Below are positions 21,701 to 27,700 of a DNA stretch of 64,000 nucleotides, one piece after another. The translations under genes were made by a program, and so were the position numbers. This stretch comes from JAAXVQ01 sp964604705 (GTDB lineage Bacteria > Oederibacteriota > JAAXVQ01). Under the pieces are notes generated by a model. The model was not told where the DNA came from and ran no database searches. It saw only the letters and a list, made by a program, of their open reading frames with translations. The DNA lies in the NCBI GenBank assembly GCA_964604705.1, contig CAZSAP010000007.1, positions 124,001 to 188,000 of the forward strand. Reading direction: 5' to 3'. Positions within the stretch are counted from its first letter, which is position 1, and every line of letters begins with the position of its first letter.

Positions 21701-24700
21701 CCACGGCCAAGGGAACCGCGGCCAAAAGGACATACCCGGCAAATGCCTGCCACCGCTCCACCAGACTTTGCGCGGCTTCGGCCCATGAGGCCGGAGGTGC
21801 CCGGCCGGGCAACGGGCGCCAAAATTCCACGGCCACATGCGCCGCACTAACGACCGCGATGACCAAGATCAAGGTCACGGGCGCAGCCAAAGAAAAACCA
21901 AGGCCGGCCATCAAGGCGGCTCCCCACGCCGAGGTCTGAACCCAAACCACCAACGCCGTCAACCCGAACCCTTCCAGGGCCGCACCCAGGACGCCCAGGG
22001 ATTTATTCCCGGTCGCGAGGTACAACAGCGAATTCACCTGGGTCGGTGCTTTCACCGGCTCGGCAATACGCGCCTTCATGGCCAGCAGACCTATCGACTG
22101 TTCGAAGAGAAACGTGGTACGGTCCTGCGCCCGGGCAAAGGCCGCGGGCATGGGTGAGAGCCGCAGCGTCTGTTGCACTTGCCGGTACACCTCGGGATCC
22201 TCGCTCATCCGCGCGGCCCAGTGATTGAATTTATTCCAAAGATACTGCGCATCGGTCAGGTGCGTCTGTTCATCCTGGGCCTTGGCGGCCGTCAAGGCGC
22301 CGCGCATTTCTTCCACCGATAATCGCTCGTTGCGCCCAGGATGCGTGATGCCGAGGAGTTGCAGGGCGGTTCCCAAATCCTTGGCCACAGGGTTGCGGTA
22401 AAACTCCCAGTCAATCTCCCCTTGGAACAAATCCATGGTCATTTTCTGTGACGCAGGATGTCGCGCGAGAACATGCAACTCCGCACCCGGGAACGACGTC
22501 CCCAAGCCCTGTCGGACGGATTTGAGGATGGCTTTGCCCAAACCAAAATTTTGAAAACCCGGGTCCAGGGCAATGCGCTCCAAGTCCACCACCAACCCTT
22601 GTCCCCGGAAGCGAACCAACAGGTTGAGCACAACTTTTCCTTGGTGTTCCAAAAATCCGAGACCCATTCGCATTTGCGAAGCGGAATTGATCAAACGATC
22701 CAGTTCGTCCACCAAAATCAACTGGCGTACTTGGTTAAGCCGCGACTCGGTCTCAATCACCTGCGCCACGACCAAAGCATTGCCCAGCACACCTTGGGCC
22801 CGAGCGCGTTCCAGCGCCGGCATGAGCTCGTCCACGCTCGTAACCACCACCCGGTCCGGCGCGGCGTTGGCAATTCGCGGAGTGATCCAAACCTCGGGCG
22901 AGGTTTGCGCGAAGATCCGCTCCACATCCGCCAAGGTCCGGATGGGTTCGCTTACAGGTTGGGTCACAGGCAGTGCGGCTTCCTCGGTCAGGGGCGCCAG
23001 GGCATCCTGAAAATAATTTTGCAGGGTCCCCAGATCCTTCGTGTAATGTTCGGAGACTTCCGCACGACTCAGGGGTTGAAAACGGGCGCGTACGGTCGTC
23101 CCCCGTCCCACTTCGGTATCGTACGTGAGTTGAATGCCATACTGACGAGCCAACTTTAAAACCGAGTGCAGACCCAAACCGGTTCCCATCCCCTCGGTGA
23201 CACCGCGGTCAAACATACGCCGGGCCATCTCGCGCGTGATACCGTCGCCCGCATCTTCGACCGTAAAGCCTTCCGCCGTGAAGCGCACGCGCACAACGGC
23301 TTTTTGCACGTACTCGCGCTGCTCGGCCGTTGGCAAGCTTTGTGCCTTGCGCACCACCGCGCGCTGGGCATTGGTCACTACGTTTTTCAGGAGAAAATAA
23401 AGGATGCGCCCGGGCTCGCCCTGAACCCAATGGGCTTCCCGGAAAAAGTCCGGAGACGGCGTTTCGATCTCTACCTCGATATCGGAAAGACTTATCGCGT
23501 CGCCCACATTTTTGTTGGAGCGCACCACATCGCGCTTGATCGCAGCCGTCAGGTACATGAGCCTTAAATCCAAAGGTTTGATGGGTTCGCGCACCCCGAA
23601 CAAGCTGGAAAGCGATAGGGCTTGTTTGTACAGCAGGCTGTCCAAATACAGTTTGACATACAATTCATAATCGCTTAAACGTGAACGCATGTCGTCCTGG
23701 GTGAGTTCCACCATCAGCCGGGCATATGTGGCTTCCAGGTCGGCAAAGGCTTTAGACAGCTGTACGTACACAACCGATAACAATTCCTGGCGCAGCGATT
23801 CCTTGGCCCCATCCTTGAGCTCGCCCTTCAGCGCGTCCCGCAGCCGGGAAGCCATGGCCTGGGCATACGGATCCTCCGCGCGTTCCAAAACCGCAGCCCG
23901 AAGCGTCAGGGTACTGCGCAGCTCTTTTGGGTCCGAACGAAAATCACGAAGAATGCGGTTAAGCCGTGAGGACCAAAGCCCGGTCAGCGCCTCCCCGGCA
24001 CTGCGTGCGGCTACCGCACCGGGAATGGATTCATCCAGCATCATCAACATTCCGAACCCTGCGAGTCCATTGCCAAAATCATGCATGAGTTCGTCGGAGC
24101 GGTCTGTTAAATCCGGCAAATGTATCATGAATTGGTCATATTTGCGCAGGGTCTCGGTTGGATGCGCAGCCAACGCCGCCAAGTACAATTCCCGGCGGGT
24201 GTTTTCCGTGGCTTCGGCCAAGGACTCCCAGGCTACGGTGGCATGGGTATCCTGAAGCGAACGTGCAAACGCCTGCAGCCACGCGTCCTTTTCCAGTGCG
24301 TTCCATTCCCGGCCAACATCGGCATTTTCCTGCTGCGAACGCACGGCGATGGTTTCTTCCCGGCCATTCTCGACGACCTTCACTGTGGCCACCACGGGAC
24401 CTTGCCATGTCTCAACAAACCCTTCCAGCAAAGCCTGGCGTTCTTCGGGCGTAACCACCTCTCCCATACTGACTGCGGTGTCTCGATCCAACAAAGGCGT
24501 GCTGCCCACGGACAACGTCCGCGCCGCAGGCAACTCCACGCTTCCATCCACCGGCATCCCGAGCAGCATCGCCATTTCTTCCGATGAGATAAAGACGGAA
24601 TTTTTATCCGCCACGGTCTTGCCCGCAGGGACCAAGGCCGTCTCGGGCGTGGCGGTGGCTGCTTGTCGCACGTTGGTCCAGATCCGTCGCACATCGTTGA

Positions 24701-27700
24701 TTAGGTGCGCGGCCCCGGCCGCAATCCAAATACCTAAAAACCATCCTGGATGTGCCGCGTGCATCACACCGGACAAAAGCCAATACGGACTCCACAGCAA
24801 CAGCCGCGCCCGAAACACACCCCACGCATCTTGCCAGGTGGCCGCCCGCAACCCACCTTGTCGCCGGTGAAACTCCAGTGCAACTTCCAAGGCCGCCACC
24901 GCGGCCAATGCGCCGCCCATAAAAAGCGGTGCTGCCCATACGATGCTCACACCGCCCAGGGTCACAGTCGCCCCGGCGATGGATTGAAGCCACATGGCCA
25001 AAGCCCCAAGTCCCAGACTTTCCAAAACCGCCCCTACCAACCCTGGCCACTTCCATCCCGTGGCCGAGTACAACACAGACTGTGCTCGACCCGTACGTTG
25101 CAACTCGCTCATGTACGCCCGCACCAGATAGCTCACGCTCTTCCAGGTTCGTACCAAGCCGTTGGAGCGCTCCACCGGCACCAGATCCTGATAGTCGGCC
25201 AACACTTGGCGCACACTTTGTTGTTTGTACTTAAACACACGCTCCAGCGAGGACAGCTCTTCCCCGGGCTTCAGCCCGCGGTGCTCGTAGGTTTGCATGT
25301 ACTGCTCGCGTTGCCTTGTAAGCTCCGCTTCGTTGGCCTCTTGGGCCGCCAATAAGGGCTCCACTTTGGGCGAGGCTTGATCCAAGGTGTCCACCGCGTA
25401 GCGGTGAACCCCCTTGCGATCGGTCACGTGAATCTGACCAAGTTCCTGAACGCCGTCGGTGAAGTTGGCTGGATTGATGATCGTGTTGATCCCGAGCTCA
25501 TTGCGCTGCGCCTGGCGTGCATACAGCTCATTCCCTTTCAAACCACCGGGATGATCCGAACCAAAGGGTGATTCTGCGCGTGAAGCGTTTTCCAGCGACG
25601 ACTTGAACACATCCGGCAGCGGTTGTGCGGTTTTCTTAAGGGTCGCAAAAAACTGCTCGAACATGGCGTTCATTTCCTCGGGTGTGGCGCGCCTTCCGGA
25701 GATCACCCGGGCGTTCAGCATCTGATTCATGGCTTTAAGCATGCTCTCCGGAACCAGCTCGCGGCCCAGGCGCACATTGATCGCTCGCTCCTGCTCGATC
25801 ACATCCAGCACCTTGAGCGTGCGGCGAAGCATTTCCGCTTCCGTGCCCTCGCTTACAGGGCGCTCCATGATGGTCCAAACGTCTTGCATCATTCGGGTCA
25901 GCCGCAGGCCGCGTTGGGCGGTTTCGCGGAATTCACGTTCCATGGCCTGCAGGGCTCCGACGCCTTTTAATCCACGCCAATCAAGCTCCGGGTTGATCCC
26001 GCCCACCATGTACAAGTTGTGCCAATCGTCTTCAAAATAAACAAACCGCATGTGCTCGACCATGAATTCGGCCATATCCAGCAGCTTGGGGTGAAAACGA
26101 AACCACTGCGTCCAGGCGTTCTGCATGTCGACGTCCGAGAGCATCTTCCCTTGGGCGCGGATCATCTGTTGGAACATGCGCTCGAACTCTTGCGCCTGCC
26201 GAATATCGCGTGCATGCAGTTCCGAGGTTTTGGACGTGATCGGCTCGGCGGCCAATTTTTTCAAATCCCGTAGGACCGTTTTGCCTTCAAATATTTCACT
26301 CAGCCATACACGGCTTGCGTTTTCGTCACCCAGCAACGCGCGCAAAAAGATATGTTCGCTTTTCCCCATCAAGGCGCTGACTTGAATGTCCCCATCCATC
26401 ATGATCTGGCGCAGCTCATCCACCACCTCGAACCCGGTCACGACCTCTTCAGGACGTGCGGCGAGCCTTTTGGCGTCCGTGAACTTGCCCAGATAATCCC
26501 CGAGAAAGACCAGTCGCTTCATGCCTTGCGCACGCATCCATCGGACCACCTTCAGCAAGCGTACGGTATGCCCGTGCGGTTCACTGGCCACCACCATGGG
26601 GGTTACGTGATCGTGTTTCAACCCTTGCAGACGGCGTTCATAAATGGCCGTAAGGTCGGTCAAACGTGTCAGGCTGTACACCGTGGAGCGCACCTGCGTT
26701 TCCAGCACGCGCGTCCCCGGCCGTTCCTCCTGCAAGACTTGATTCAAATCCGCGAGGATACGCTCACTGCGGGCCTGCCGCACGGCGCGGGCCTGGGCCA
26801 AGGCTTGACGGTCCTTTTCCGTCGCGTTTTCGCGCATGGCTGTTTCCAGGAGGGCCGGGTCCGAGCCATTGTCCGCAAGGACCACGAGCAGATTTTTCTT
26901 TGGGGTGGCCCCCAACGCTTGACGCAACGCCGTGATGTCTCCGGGTTGCTGGTTGGCTTTGATCAGGAGAATGTCCTCGGCGCGGTTCGGACACGGAATG
27001 ATCACCGCGCTTGGACTGGAAGCATCCCCGCGCATCCAGTGCCGCCAGTAGGTCATGTGCTCGGTGCTGTTTTCCCCTTGGCGGGAAGCCTCATGCGCAT
27101 ACGCGGACAGATAGGCGTCCACCTCCGGATGGGAGAGCGGATGCCAGCGGGACATCTGCAAACCCGCATGTCCACCCAAATTTTGACGCACGCCAATTTG
27201 CCGGGCCATCCAAGCGGCCAAGGTTGGAACCCCGATTAGGTTGTACAGGGTAAAACTGGCGTAAAAGAAAACCGTACTTGGATCCAGCCACAGGGAGAGT
27301 CCGGTGAGGAGCGCCCCGAAAATACCCCAGGGCAAGGTCATGGTCATGGGCACGGCCACAAACTCCACCCGCAAGCCCAATTTTGCATGCATCATTTCAT
27401 GCGTCCAAATCACGGCTCGGAAAAACCAATTCAAGTGGCTGAGTGCCAGACGATCCACAAACAAGCGACCGGCCCTCCCGGTTTGTTCATCAAACAAGTA
27501 GTACGAGATTTTTCCGCGGGCATTCTCCAAGTAACTTTGGATGGTGCGGATGTCTTCAGCCTGACTGAAAAGCACGCGCGCCGGCCCCCAGTTAAGGCCG
27601 GTGTAGCGTAGCGCGCGCCGAACCGCATGCGCGGTGGCCACAGGCACAATCACCAACGAGAGTAAATAGACGGCGCCTACCACAAAAATCGGCCAGGTCG

